Below are positions 32,933 to 45,825 of a stretch of 64,000 bases of DNA, piece after piece. Source of the DNA: Phragmites australis (Eukaryota; Streptophyta; Magnoliopsida; Poales; Poaceae). Position numbers and translations under genes: made by a program. Below the pieces are notes generated by a model, which worked only from the letters and a program-made list of their open reading frames with translations, ran no database searches and had not been told where the DNA came from. The first letter of the stretch is position 1; the number at the start of each line of letters is the position of its first letter. The stretch spans positions 31,993,834 to 32,057,833 of the forward strand of contig NC_084933.1 in NCBI RefSeq assembly GCF_958298935.1, given 5' to 3'.

Positions 32933-35900
32933 TCAGACGGGACGGGCGAGGACCCTGATATTCGCTCTGGCGGTGGCTCTAGATAGCGCGACATATAACT
33001 GACCATGAGAGAACACCGGCTCGGGCAGGTAAATGCCGACGTTGGGGATGGTTTGCCCCTGTGCCTTGTTGATTGTCATGGCGAAGCTAAGCCTGATAGG
33101 AAACTGCTTCCTCTTGAACTGGAAAGGGAACATCTCATCATCAGAGGGACACAGGGGGATCTGAGGAAGAAAAACCCTCTTTCCAACATGCTGCCCTAGC
33201 ACAATCTCTGCATCGATGGTATTTCTCTGGAACCCCCGGACCACCAGCCTTGTCCCATTGCAAAGTCCGCGCGGGGTCAATGTTCCTGAGTAATATGATA
33301 GGGCAGTTGATCTTGAGCTTCAGAATGTGTGGAGGCAGCCCATTAGGTGTCAGCGAGTTAAGAAACTCAGGGGGGTAGTAGTTATGGGGATCGTCTTCTG
33401 CACGATCAAAGCTATGGTACACCACCTCCTCCCCTCGGAAGCGAACGATCATCTTCATATTAATCTTATCCACACAATCGTTTCGTGTGGACAAGATGGC
33501 TCTCGAGGTGATGTAGTTTGGATCCGACATATTATCATCAAGCATTGGAAAAATATTATCTATAAGTTTATCCAGGTCAGTGTCTTCCCCTGTATACATC
33601 ACACATATCTCATCAGGAAGACGCATGTCGCCATCACCATTGGCCTTCTCGGTGCCACCACCAATGCGCAGTAGGTATTCTGCAAACCATGGGTCGCTCT
33701 GTGCTCTCATGTTGCGTACCAGCTTTAAGTGATGCATGTAATCCCAAAGGTACGACCTACGCAGCGACGCATCGATTATCTGAGCCCTTGACCCCTTTTG
33801 GACAACAGGGAGGACCTGCCTGAAATCTCCACCGAACACAACCGTCTTCCCACCGAACGACAGTTTTTGTCGGCTCATTATATCACGCATAATGTTGTCC
33901 AGCGCCTCCACCGCCTATCTCTTTGTCATGGAAGCCTCGTCCCAAATAATGAGAGAAGTTGTCCGCAGAAGCTTGGCAGTCCCACTCTGTTTCGTGAAAC
34001 TACAGAACACACCATCGTCAACACTCAGCGGTATCTTGAAGCGTGAGTGCGCAGTTCTTCCACTAGGCATTATGGAAGCTGCAACACCGGACGTAGCTGT
34101 TGCCACAGCAATCTTATTCTGGCCGCGTATCGTTGCAAGCAGCACCTTGTACAGAAAAGTCTTACCGGTGCCTCCAGGTCCATCCACAAAGAACACGCCA
34201 CCCTCGCTGCTATCAATAGCAGATATAATCTCATCGTAGGCGGCCCTCTGCTCGGTGTTGAGGGAGTCTAACAGAGTTGCGTCCTCAACGTTGAGCTTGA
34301 TGGTGGACTCCTCGAAGATCTCCCTGGGCACACTGTTGGCCCTGTCATGTGCCTCGTCGATCTCGGGAAGAGGGAACGACCTTATGTCCTTCCCCATTGA
34401 CTGTAGCATATTCCTGATATCTATCAAAACCATCTGTTCTACAACGACTATGCATGGATTGATGCGGCGATAGTCTTCCGACATTGCCTCCAGGTGCTTG
34501 TTCCAGAGTCCTCGCACGTCACTGGGCTCACAGAATACCAGTATTGTTGCAAAGAGCCTTCGGAGCGATGGTGGCATCTGGAACAACTCGGCTTCCGTAA
34601 GACACTCATCCAATGTGTTATCTGTCTCGATCAGGCCCCTTCTCTCTGCGGCTTCACGAAAGGTAGGTAGGATCTCGCCGTCAACCATCCTTAGGTCAAT
34701 AAAGGAGGTGGCGCCAGTCACATGGTTTAGGATAACCCGCATATAGTAGCGTTCCCCCTCGGCTGGATGAGCTGACATGATTCTACCAACTTGTCCACCT
34801 TCTCGTCTCCTTCGTTTCCAGAATTTTTTATTTTTGCCTTTCTGCCAAGTATACCACTCGGGAAAATCCCGGTACAAGATACCCCGAGCATGCTCATGTA
34901 CTCTGTTCGCCTCGAAATACTCTGTCAGCATTGACTTCTCAGCATCTTCTCGATTGAGCACTTCTTGGATATCTTGGCCCTCTTGAAATGAAACCATGTG
35001 CATATTTGGAAGATGAAGTTGTAGTTGCATCACAGGTGGTGAGTTATTTCTCAGGTCAAAGCCGTATATCCTCCATAAGGCTTCCGGAGGGGTCACCCAT
35101 CTTGCGTCCCTATACTGCCTGATCTCATCGATGTTGCCATTGTTGTCAGCCTTGTCAGCCTCGTTCACAATCACAGATGCCTGATCGTGGCCCTTGTATA
35201 TGTACTTGAATAGGTATTTAACCGCCTTTATGCTCGAGCATACCTCAACATTGATGTGACAGTTGAACAGCCGTAGGAGGTAAGGGTTGTATGGGACGAC
35301 CCATCTATTGTCTAACTCGTGTTTTCAAACCATTGCATGCCGACCATCATCACGTCTCCTATACATCGGGTAGGAGTCTTTGCCTTGTAAGGTAGTCGCA
35401 TTGAAAGGTCGTGGGTAATGATTCTTGCATGAGGGACGGTCCTTCGTGCACGGGCAATCGTGATTCAGCACACCACAAGGGCCATGCATCATATGCTTGA
35501 CGACCATCTTGTATAGCTCTGGGTACTTACGCTTGTTTGGGAGCTCGGTAGAGATGATACAATCATACTGATCCGGACATGTGTGCTTGTACCGTCCCTG
35601 CATGATGAGCAGAAAGTGGGCATGAGGTAGACCCCTCTTTTGGAACTCCACCACATAGACATAGGCCTTCACCTTACCAAGCATGTGCTTATCAAGCAAT
35701 TTCTTCTTTAATTCCTCTAGCTTCGCCCTGAAAACACGCACGATGAGATCTGGACGATCTTGGGGTATCTGTCCAGGGTAAAGCTCGTGCGTGATCTCTT
35801 CCCAGTTTGGGTTGCATGTCATTGTGAGGAAGACGTCTAGCTTCCCATACTTCTGCACTAAAGCCATAGCATCCATATACCGACGCCTCTTATCCCGGGG

Positions 35901-38390
35901 TTCTTCGATAAATGATGTAGCCAGCACGGTCCGTTTGCCGACCGCGTGCGCTCTACCCTCCCCGGCATAGATGCTGTCCACCAAGCCTTGGTACAAGTCC
36001 GCCCTTAACTCCTTCTGATGAGACCATATGTAGTCCAGCCGCGACCTCTCGATCTTGATGTATGTATCGACTGCAAACTGCTGGAAAATACGCTTGCCAA
36101 ACAATATTGGGTTGAATATCCCTGGTCGTATCTGGAACTTGTAGCAGTAGTAATCCCTCACGGACACGCATAGACTCCCATTTGAATCTGCACTCGGCAT
36201 ATGACGTTAAAAGTTAGTGCCGGAACGAAGAGAATATAATGACAACAATTGACGTTACAAACATCATTTAAACAGAACACTAACCTGGGTCCCCCTGATT
36301 ATCACCACGAGCCGCACGAGCCGCACGAGCCGCCCTCACCGCATCCATGGACACACCAACCTTTGGGATATCGGGATACCAACCGAGTTCGCCTCTAGGG
36401 AAGAAGAGAGGGTATGACAGAGCATCATAGCATCCATGATATGACCGGATGCCATATATTTGCTTATTCTTCCCCTACAGGATAATGCTATTCTCGAAGT
36501 TCCTTCGCCGTTCGCTCCCCTCGACCCACACAGCGGCAACTTCTGAAGTGACCGACACGTTATATGTTCTCTGGTCCAACCTATGGTCAAGGTTTAGTGT
36601 CACACGGTAGTCCTCGAGGTCCTCGACCTGTCCCATACTCCTGAGGTGTTCAGAGTACGGGTTGCCACGAAGTATGCCACCCAGCATTGCAATGGCTTCC
36701 TTGTCTTGCTGGTACTGCTCTCGGTGGCAGTGGTGATACCGGTGCTCTAGATTGGGATCATCATCGTAGAAGTAAAGTTCCAGATGCTTGGGTTCCGAAC
36801 CATCTCTACCAAACGACCGTATGTTATGGTACATTTGGCCGTGGGCACGAAACGTATAAATACCACTTTTTTTCATGTCAGTGGTCTTACTGTCAAGGTG
36901 ACAGTAAAGTGAGGTGAATGAGAAATGGCCATTGAAAAACCTTATATTGTCACGGAAGTGCCTAGCATCAGCATCTGTACTCGACCAGAGCCTCATGAGC
37001 TCTGGTGGCGTATCTAGGGTGGACAATCTAATCTTTCCATTCCGGCAGCAGAACCCATTCGTCTCATGCTCGAACTTCTTCGCACCACAATATTTGCAGT
37101 TTTCAACATGCTTTAGCATGTGCGTGGTTGGGGGTATATTGCTATACACGTGGTCGTACGGATCGGGTACACTAGAGATAGTAGCAGAGGTGTCGTTAGC
37201 TTCATCGAATTCAAAATCTTCATCGATGTCTCCATCTGAAGTGATTTTTAGCATAAAGGAGTTAGATAAGGCTCCACAAGATGTTGGCAGGAGAGGAAAC
37301 AATGGCAAAAGTACCTTGATCAGCGAACATGTAGCCCTCCTCCTCTTCGGAGTCCTCTTCTAATACGACGTCGTCATCATCACCTAACGACTCATATAGA
37401 TTCGTATAAGTATATGATGGTCCTGAATGTATTTGCAATATGAAATAAATACAATTGATAAAATTACCGTCATCGGTAACTGGTGACTGTATTGGAGGTG
37501 CTGCGGTGTTGGCAGTTTGAGGGGTTGGAGAGGTATTTTCTATCAATACAACATAAGTAATGTAGATTAGGGTCTATATTTTATATTGGAAACTGGGAAA
37601 GCTGAATACAGGCACAAACATTACCGTTGTTAATGACGACTGATTGTGTTGGAGGCTCTATACCATTGATGGCTTGTGAACTTACAGTTGTATTTTCTTC
37701 CTCCGATGCAAAAGCTTTCTTGTCCCGTCTAATTGCAAAGCTTTCATTATGACGGGCTAGCAATGCATGCCTTTCTCCGGGTGTTACAGGTTGCCTACGT
37801 GATCTTTGACTGCCATTCATCTCCCGAGTGTCCACGTCCGGCATCTGCTCCGAAACAGACTGGATGTGCAGAGGAGAGTCTTTGACCGCAGGAATGGCCC
37901 AATAACCAGTGATTACAGATCTAATCGACGGGATATACATAGGGTTCTCCATTGCGATGGAATCTTGACTTGGAGTGTTACGTCGCAACTGACGGAGAGT
38001 GTTTTCTCGATCATACTTTGCCTGCTTCTGCTTGGGTGTCATATTTGCACAATGCACCCTATGACGTGCGCGCTTTGCTTCAATTTGCTCCTCACTTAGG
38101 GAGTTGCGTTGCAATGCGTATTGCGCATTTTGATGATCACGTCTCTCCTGCCTCTGCTCGGGTGTCATGCTTGCATGTCGCGCCCTGTCCCTCACACGCT
38201 TTGCTTCGATTTGGTCATTTGTTAACTTTCGCCTACGTGGATTCTCAGCAGGCGAAGTAGGGGTAGCACAATCACCATTGGTTATGGATTCAATTAATTC
38301 AGGGGGACATCGTGATTGCCTTCGTTCGTCTGACATGCTAGTACGATGTGATACATCATGAGGACGCTTCTTTCCTAAAAATGGATTCAC
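32933..38390 (-). pseudogene. Helitron Rep/helicase (RepHel) gene, inactivated
   Basis: Multi-exon minus-strand gene. N-terminal exons (38.39-37.3 kb) have basic repeats such as LSEEQIEAKRARHR and an acidic stretch, joined by small GT/AG introns. A zinc-finger-like CKYCGAKKFEHETNGFCC follows (about 37.05 kb). The Helitron_like_N Rep domain carries FLTMTCNPNWEEIT, the HUH motif GLPHAHFLL (35613-35635) and the tyrosine motif KYLFKYIYKG (35190-35219). The PIF1-like helicase has Walker A GPGGTGKT (34158-34181), Walker B WDEAS (about 33930), GGDFRQVLPVV, TINKAQGQTI and YVALSRATAR near the end. Damage: TAG at 36475-36477, TGA at 35325-35327, TAG at 33915-33917, and a one-base frameshift near 33,270-33,280. 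The exon joint near 36,280/36,185 has GT and AG sites. The protein nicked and unwound DNA in rolling-circle transposition; this copy cannot make it whole. Confidence 0.93.
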
Positions 38391-40924
38391 ATGACATCAT
38401 TAGGAATGTAAAAACCTGGAAGCTGACATGTGTCATATTAGGTGAGAGCGACGCATATCTGTTAAGTGTGTGTGTGTGTGTGTCACATTTGTATCATGCT
38501 TACACCAGACATGGTCATAAAATGCATTATCTAAAAATAAATATGGATTGGGTTTCAGATGAAGTAATGGTAGCTTTCATTGTTTACTACATCTAGCGCT
38601 TGTTAAGTAATGGTTAACCTAATGTCAACAAATGAAGCTCTATAAGATGTATAGAAGACATAAATAACCTTTTTAATAGATTGCTTAGATTTCCTTATCG
38701 AACTCTTTGATCTCTGAGAAACCGTGTTATCACACTACATATGACCTCAAATCATAACCCAATAATTGTTAAATGTACCTGGAATAGGACAGTTTGGGGT
38801 CTGAGTTAAGTCAATGATGCCAGGCATCTTGTAGGATACATTACCTGATTCCAACCTCTTTAATTTGTGTTTTGTGCTTTTTCATTATCATACATAATTG
38901 CCATATAACCCCAATGTGAAACAAAGGGACGAAAGCTTATGAGCAGGTCACGGTTTTCCGATTCTTTGTTACAGAAATCTCTTTAATTGGTCATCATAGA
39001 ATTCATGTAGATAGCAAGAAGAAAATTGACATTTATGTGATTTCATTTAAGCAGATGGTCAGATTGCTACTTTTCTGTTTATGGAACTGCGAACATGTAA
39101 TCTGGGAAAAGTACACTTTGCTTATTTCTGTCTCTGCAGAACACCTGATTTTTGCATGATTCCTAATGCCAAAGACTAATGTCGACGGAAAAGTACGCTG
39201 TCTAAACTAACAGTACCATATCATGTTACTCAAGAATTCACTAAGGAACTCATGAATCTAGACATGGGCATTCTTCGCCTAGGTTTCAATTAACATCTCA
39301 ACAAGAATAGAAACATCGGTAAAAGCATCCCAGCCGTACCTTGCTATCTAGATGCTTGCTGTTTTTTTTTCATTTAGATAGGAAGAGGTAAAACTAGATG
39401 GAGTATTTAATCTATTTCTAACAAATTGCAAGCTCGAAATTCTCCCAAAAGGAAGAATTGTTTGTGTGCTTGGATTTCAACTATTGTGTGCCCTCTCCAC
39501 CAGAGAACTTTCAGATTAAAACTACATGCTGCTTTCCCCAGGCTGAAGGAAGTGTCATAGCTATCATCAGCATCCTCCAGGGTTTTCAAGCCATAATAAT
39601 TTCTTATGCAAATTTTATCAGGCTAATTTTATCAACCCAATATATACAGAAATTCTAAGCTACCATTATCCCAACAAATCAGAATGACAATCATAACAAC
39701 AATGAGACAGTAATGAGCGATCCAAAAGATTATAATTCATAGCACGAAATCAATTAGAACTCCACACTGTACCTTAGTATTTACAGAGGGTATTGATCCC
39801 TAGCTGCTGAAGTGCTGATTTGGAAACCAGAGCGATCTAACTTATTAACTTGCTGTAGCCAGTTCTAACTGAATGAAACATTCTGCTTCGATCTCCCAGG
39901 AAAGCTCACTCTTAGATTACCAATCCAAGCAAGTTAGGGTTGGTCAGCAACAAAGAAATCAATCACAAGTTAGAATGGGTGTTCACAACTAAGCAACACG
40001 GACCAGCAGGAGGGTGGCGATGCAGTAGAAAATGCAGATCTGAGCACTACGAAGCATATGGAGGAGGAAGAAGAGCAAACCATACCCATTTTCTTCTTCT
40101 TCTTTTCTTCCCATGATCTTCAACACGGACCGGCGAGGGCCGCGTCTCATCGGAGTCCACTGCGAGGGGTTTGTTGATCTTAGCCGCGAGATGGTCGGGG
40201 GGCGTAGGAGCTCACAAAGACGGACTTGAGAAGGAGGAGTGGCAAGGGGCGACGGTGGAGCAGGTGAACCATCTCTGCTCCAAGTTGACGACGGTGGCGC
40301 GCCCCGGGCCGAGGCAAGCGATGGTGTTCCGTGCCCCGAGCCGGGCACAGGTAGTCGACGGGCCTCCAAGCGCTGTAGGCCCACGCTGGCCAAGGCACGA
40401 TCTTCCCGGCGGCCGACGCACGATCTTCCCGGCGGACAAGGTAGATCCCGACGAGGTAGATCCTTGGCTATGGAGTGCGGTGAAGAGGGCGGCTCGGAGG
40501 AGGTCAGGAGGAGGACGACATGATGGTCTGGCGGCAACGCCGTTGCTAGCGGGGTGGTGCAGGTGGCGAATCGGTTGGATCGGTTGCTGGGCGCGCGCGG
40601 GGTCGTGCGGTGGGTAGGGGGCGTGGCAGTTTTGCGGATGCGTGGAGGGCGGCGACGGGGTTGTTCGGGGTGCAGCAGGGTAGGGCGGCGCAGTGCGCTT
40701 GCAGGAGAGAGGGAGATCGAAACAGAAGTGGGGATGAGCACGGGAGGAAGCGGAAGTGGAACACGGGGGTGATGGATCGGCGCGGACGAAGGTTGCGCTG
40801 ACGAAATGGATGTGTGAGGATGGGACCTTGCGCTATAGGACGGACGACGTGTCCTTGCGGGCGAAGGTCCGACAGGCGACGCGCGAGGGTCGGACGAAGG
40901 GGCGGGCGGACGGACGAATTCAGT
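38391..40924. other. 5' region of the Helitron (intron/leader, GC-rich promoter part)
   Basis: 38.4-39.95 kb is AT-rich, with a (GT)n run at about 38467-38484, and is probably the first intron. 40.1-40.9 kb is GC-rich with low-complexity open frames on both strands (for example 39989-40741 minus) that show no family; it probably holds the promoter and first exon. GTCCGTCC-type repeats lie at 40.85-40.92 kb close to the 5' end. Confidence 0.5.
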
Positions 40925-40948
40925 AGAAACGTTTTAAGTAGTAGTAGA
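40925..40948 (-). other. Helitron 5' terminus
   Basis: On the minus strand TCTACTACTACTTAAAACG follows host A; TC is the canonical 5' end and the CTACTACT start is common in grass Helitrons. Confidence 0.85.
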
Positions 40949-41303
40949 TTAGCGCTTTAAAAAATTGCATGCATCTTGTCCACTCTTTAATAACTTGGGG
41001 TTTAAACTCAAGCTGTTAGCCTGCACTATATTGTCTCAATGCATCGTGACTGGTTTAACATTGTACATTATTTTTTTGGTAAGTTGGCTAGTTTTTTTTT
41101 CTCACTTTAGATTAAAAATATTTGCCGTATGCTTCCTTGTTCCTTCGTTGCATCTTCCGTGCAATGCTCTGCTGTTTTTTGAATCGGCCTAGGATGCACT
41201 ATCCTTTTATGTCCTTCAGGAAGTTGAGCCTCAACGGAAGACAACACCTTTAAGATCTTAGTATGTGCTGTGCATGCTCCATACTAAATATTCCTGGTTT
41301 CAG

Positions 41304-41547
41304 GATTATGGTATTGATTTTGATGATGATGATAAGCATCCTGTGAAAGCATTTCAATGCCTGTGCGGAAGCAGATACTGCCGCGGCAGGAAGCATCTGA
41401 GTATATTCTCTTTTCTTGGTCCAAAACTATTCTTTTTTGAGAGAGAACGCTTGCTGGATTATTCCGCGCTGCATTCTGCAAGCGTTTTTCAGAAGTTTCC
41501 TTTGAATGCCTCTTGCAGGGAAGCGAGGCAAAGCTGCTGCGAAATGA
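41304..41547 (+). pseudogene. Last two exons of a SUVR-like SET-domain histone methyltransferase
   Basis: After the acceptor GGTTTCAG (41303) the frame reads DYGIDFDDDDKHPVKAFQCL followed by CGSRYCRGRKHL. DYGIDF is the end of the SET domain and C-x-C-x4-C (CLCGSRYC) is the post-SET zinc-binding motif, in the form typical of plant SUVR proteins. A donor GTATAT at 41401 and acceptor CTCTTGCAG (41518) join it in frame to RKRGKAAAK and TGA at 41545-41547, a plausible natural C-terminus. The catalytic SET core and everything upstream are absent: the Helitron ends 355 bp upstream and other transposons lie beyond. Either the 5' part of the gene was separated by rearrangement or this is an orphan fragment. 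Intact reading and splice sites suggest recent origin. Confidence 0.7.
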
Positions 41548-41958
41548 GCTGTGGACTGAAAGGACGATTGTTGTTTAGGTTAGCGAACAAACTAATCACT
41601 TGTAGCTTAATTAGTAAGCCGGAACCGTGTGCTCGGTGTATGCATTGCTACTTGGCATTGGAAGAGATTTTTTGGCTTGTGCATGCGGCTGAGACAACTC
41701 GGTCAGCTGTAGGCGTAGATGGATTGTTAACCTAGCTAGGTATCAGGGCTGTTCGTATGCTTGATGTACCTAGCTAGGAGAACTGACCTTATGCATTGAT
41801 GTAGTGTTGGCCTGGTGCTGAAGGGATCGAACGCATGCCTGCTGTGCTGGCTGCAGAACGTGAAATTCAGTGATACTCTATCTATCTATAGCAGATTTGC
41901 AGTTTCGGAGTATTGCTTTTCTGTTTTTAGGCAATTCATGACTGAATTAGTCCATGCC
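41548..41958. other. Intergenic, between SUVR-like exons and UNC-13-like gene
   Basis: Probable 3' UTR of the SUVR-like fragment, then promoter sequence. No other gene is visible. Confidence 0.4.
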
Positions 41959-41965
41959 TATATAG
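41959..41965 (+). promoter_or_regulatory. Probable TATA box of the UNC-13-like gene
   Basis: TATATAG 189 bp before the ATG, followed by a GC-rich leader with GTACGTAC and repeated GCGGC. Confidence 0.5.
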
Positions 41966-42153
41966 GAGGGAAGAATGGCCTGCCTGGGAGAGGCCGAAGA
42001 GGTTGGGTTGGCGCCCGGCCGGCCGTACGTACGTGCAGGGCAATTTGCGTGCACGTACGCGCGGCGCGGCGCGGCGCCTTCCTTCCCTCCGCAGGCTCCT
42101 AGCAAAGCTAGCTAAGCCAATATCCTCGATCGATCCATCCATCGGTGTCCCCC

Positions 42154-45100
42154 ATGGGCCACCGCCACCTCTCGGCGTCGTCGATGCTGGAGGCGGCCGG
42201 TGCCATACCGGACCCATTCCCTTCTGAGCTCCGGTGGCCTTTCGGCCACCTCGACTCCCTCAACCGCGACGAGTTTCGAGAATCCGCCTATGAGATCTTC
42301 TTCGTGGCCTGCCGCTCCACTCCCGCGGGCATGCGCCTATCTGCCACAGCTACACCAGGCCCAGCCGGCGCAGGGGATCATCACCAGCTGGGAGGCCGAG
42401 GCAGGGTGGGGGCCGCGACGCCGACGAGGCCGGAGGCTGGTGCCGGTGGAGCAAAGAACATGGCGGTGACGAGCCGCCTGAAGCGGGCGCTTGGCCTGCG
42501 CGCGAGGAAGACGAGGCCCATGGTGGGAGCGGGCAAGGCCGGCGGCCGGCCGATGACGTCGGCCGAGATCATGCGGCGGCAGATGGGGGTCACCGAGCAG
42601 AGCGACAGCCGTATCCGCAAGACCCTCGTCCGCTCCCTCGTCGGCCCGCAGGTCTCGTCTCGTTAATTTCTGTATAAAAAATATCCATCCAGATCATGTA
42701 TGCATGCGAATGAACTTTTATACGAATGAATCACCTCGCGTACGTATATATTCCAGATGTCCAAGAAGGTGGAATCACTTGTGCTTCCCATGGAGCTCCT
42801 CCGCCACCTCAAACCCTCCGACTTCTCCGACGCCAACGAGCACTGCGCATGGCAGCTCCGCCAGCTTAAGGTCCTCAAGGCAGGCCTTGTTTCGCATCCC
42901 TCCGTGCCGCTTGACCACGGTAACCCTGCGGCGCCCACTCTCCGCGAGATGATCCGGTCCGCCGAGCAGCAGACGAGGCTCCTCGACGTGCGCGCCCTCT
43001 CCGCCGCTGTGATGGCGCTGTCCTGGCGCTCCGTCGATGTTTGCCGCTGGGCCGACGGTTACCCCCTCAATGTGCACCTCTATCTGTCCCTCCTCCGCGC
43101 CGTCTTCGATGCCAGGGACGAGACGGCGGTGCTGGACGAGGTTGACGAGCTGCTCAAGTTGATCAAGAAGACGTGGAACGTCCTTGGGCTCAACAAGATG
43201 ATACACAACGTCTGCTTCACCTGGCTGCTCTTCGAGAAGTACGTGGTCACAGGGCAGATCGAGCCGGATCTTCTGTCTGCCACCTTGGCAATGCTCGAAC
43301 AAATCCGAGGCGACGCCGAGAAGCAGGCCGACCTGCTGGAGCCAGGTTACCTCAGGATCTTGGCCGTGACACTGGCGTCCATGCATTCGTGGGCAGAAGA
43401 CAAGCTGTTGGATTACCATGAGGCGTTTGGCGCTCAGGATTCTATGGGTGCAATGGACAACGTCGTGTCCCTTGCTGTTTCAGCTGCAGCGATGCTGAGC
43501 CAAGATGTCCCATCGCCTTTCGTAGCTGCTGCAGCAGGGGCGGTTGTCGATAACGTCGTCGACACTGGTGCTACCGGCGGACATCTTCCAGCGGGATCAT
43601 CTTCATCGTTTTCAGCTGGTGAGCAAGTCGAGCGGTATATCAAGTCGTCGGTGAGGCATGCTTTCACCAAGGTACGACCCATCGATATGTGTCTATTAGC
43701 TAGCGAGCCTTGTTAATTTACTGGAAGGAGTCTCCATTCATCTGTATACATATTCGCATGCATGGCAGCTGCACGAGACTGGCACCGCGGGGAAGATGGA
43801 CAGCATGATCGTGGAGGTGGACGAGGACCCCTGCGAGACCCTGATGTATGTGGCGGCGCAGACCAAGGACATGGCGAGGGTGGAGAAAGAAGTGTACAGC
43901 CGCGTTCTCCGGCAGTGGCACCCTTGCCCGATTGCCGTGGCCGCCGCCACCCTCCACGACTGCTTCGGTGCGCTTCTGAAGCGGTACGTCTCCAGGATGG
44001 CCTGCAGCCTGAGCAGCGAGTCTGTGCGCGTCCTGCACGCGGCCTCTAAGTTGGACAAGTCGTTGCTACAGATGGCCGCCGAGGACGACCCAGCATATTC
44101 CATCAGGCAGCAGATCATGACCCCCTACGACGTTGACTCCACCATTTTTGGCCTCGTCAAAGGCTGGATGGATGAGCGGCTAACGATCGGGGCGGAGTGC
44201 GTGAGGAGGGCCCGAGACTCCGAGGTAGGTACACGAATTCAAATGGCTCGTGCTTGGTATTATTGATCCTGCTTGCTGCGTGCGCTTACATATCTACACG
44301 CGCAACATGCACAGAGCTGGAACCCCAGGTCCAAGGCCGAGCCGTATGCACAATCTGCAGTGGATCTGATGAAGCTGGCCAAGGTGACTGTGGATGAGCT
44401 GCTGGAGATTCAGGTGGCAGGCCAACCACCGGCCTGCAGGCAGGAGCTGCTTCAGCATCTGGTCGACGGCATCGATCAGCTTGTCCACCAATATGCTCTT
44501 CTCGTTGCCTCGTGCGGTAAAATTTCTGTCCAATTTCGTTTCGTTTAATATATGCATGCGTGCCGCGTGCGTGCTTTATCTGCTTGTTACTGAATACGAC
44601 AATCGAATGAATTACGCGCGCAAGGGTCAAAGGAGAGCTTCTTTCCTCCGTTGCCGCCGTTGACACGGTGCAACCAGGACTCGAAGCTCGTGCAGCTTTG
44701 GAAGAAGGCGGCGCCGCCGTGCCAGGTGGGCATCGACAACCAGCTGGCGGCGCTTAACTGCGGCGGAGTCGACATTGTCACGAGTAGCAAGCCCAGGCTG
44801 GTGGTGAGCCGGTCAAGGGGAGACCAGGCGGTGCGCCCTGCCACCAGCCGCGGCACGCAGCGCCTCTACGTCCGTCTCAACACCCTCCACTACCTGCTCA
44901 CCGTCCTGCACTCCATCGACAGGGCCCTCTCCTCTGCGCCGGCCCCGCAACGACGTCGCCGCGCCCGGAGCTCTGCCTTCGATCACGCCCGCCCCGCCCT
45001 CGACGCTGCCGTCCTCCACGTATCCGAGCTCTCCGCGTACCGCCTTGTCTTCCTCGACTCTGCCGACGTCCTCCACCAGGCGCTCTACCAGGGGAGTGTC

Positions 45101-45619
45101 TCCGAAGCTCGGATCCGGCCCGCGCTGCGCGTCATGAAGCAGAACCTCACGTTCCTCGCCAGCGTCCTCAGCGAGCGAGCGCAACCGCCGGCGGTGCGCG
45201 AGGTGATGAAGGCCTCCGTGGAGGCCTTCCTGACGGTGGTCCTTGCGGGCGGCAGCGGGCGGGCCTTCAGCCGCGCGGACTACGGGGCCGTGGAGGAGGA
45301 CTTTGCTAGCTTAAAGCGCCTGTTCTGCAGCTTCGGGGTGGCAGAGGAGGTGGCCGAGAGGGAGGCGGCGCAGGCGGAGGGGGTGATGGCGCTCATGGCT
45401 CTGTCCACGGAGAAGGTCATCGACGAGTTCCTCAGCCGTTGCGCTTCCACTTCGATGGCGCCTGATGAGTTATCGCAGCCGCCGATGGCAGTGCCGCTCA
45501 CGACGAGGCGCTGGAGCCGGTCTGACGCCAATACGATCCTCCGCGTGCTCTGCCACCGAGACGACGAGGCAGCAAGTAGATTCTTGAAGAAAGCCTTTGA
45601 TCTGACCAAGAGGAGGTAG
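42154..45619 (+). CDS. UNC-13/Munc13-like (DUF810, MUN-domain) protein, five exons
   Basis: Exons by GT/AG sites and frame: 42154-42651, 42757-43671, 43769-44224, 44315-44516, 44625-45619. They join to 3,066 nt, 1,021 residues plus TAG, close to the family length. Family landmarks in order: PFGHLDSL...FRESAYEIFFVACRS (exon 1), RPMTSAEIMRRQMGVTEQSD and RKTLVRSLVG, LLRHLKPSDFSDANEH, DVCRWADGYPLNVHLYLSLL, DEVDELLKLIKKTW, IHNVCFTWLLFEKYV, PYDVDSTIFGLVKGWMDER (exon 3), WNPRSKAEPYAQSAVDLMKL (exon 4), then PLTRCNQDSKLVQLWKKAAP, TSRGTQRLYVRLNTLHYLL, RIRPALRVMKQNLTFL, and TILRVLCHRDD with a KKAFDLTKRR end. Plant members include PATROL1, which helps exocytic delivery of proteins to the plasma membrane; this one looks closer to the other DUF810 branch. 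The GTG at 42145 is in frame but the ATG at 42154 is the natural start. Third positions are GC-rich. No inactivating change was seen. A Tekay LTR begins 206 bp after the stop. Confidence 0.93.
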
Positions 45620-45825
45620 CAGCCATACATGCCAATATACTACTCCATTACTGATGGTGCCTGGATTTGGAGGGCTCTATTCCCCATGGGATCCGGTCAG
45701 GGATTCGGAGGTATATCTAGGTGGGTAGCTGAGGTGAGCAACTGGACGGGATCGACCTTGATTTTTGTCAATGTATATTAATTTTGCATTTCTATCAGGC
45801 ATATTGATTTTATCTCCATTGACAT

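Larger units (their letters stand above)
30935..40948 (-). mobile_element. Helitron, about 10 kb, both ends present
   Basis: On the minus strand the element begins TCTACTACTACTTAAAACG at 40948 and ends CACTCAACTAG at 30935. It sits between host A (30934) and T (40949), the A^T target of Helitrons, which make no target duplication. A grass-Helitron-like CCCGTTGTAACGCACGAGCA hairpin lies 8 bases before the terminal CTAG. Between the ends lies a Rep/helicase gene in the matching orientation. Confidence 0.92.

Noticed and set aside
39989..40741. 250-codon minus-strand frame in the Helitron
   Set aside because: Low-complexity Pro/Arg/Ser composition in a GC-rich promoter-like region with equally long frames on the other strand.
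42775..43419. 214-codon antisense frame
   Set aside because: Shadow of exon 2 of the UNC-13-like gene caused by GC-rich third positions.
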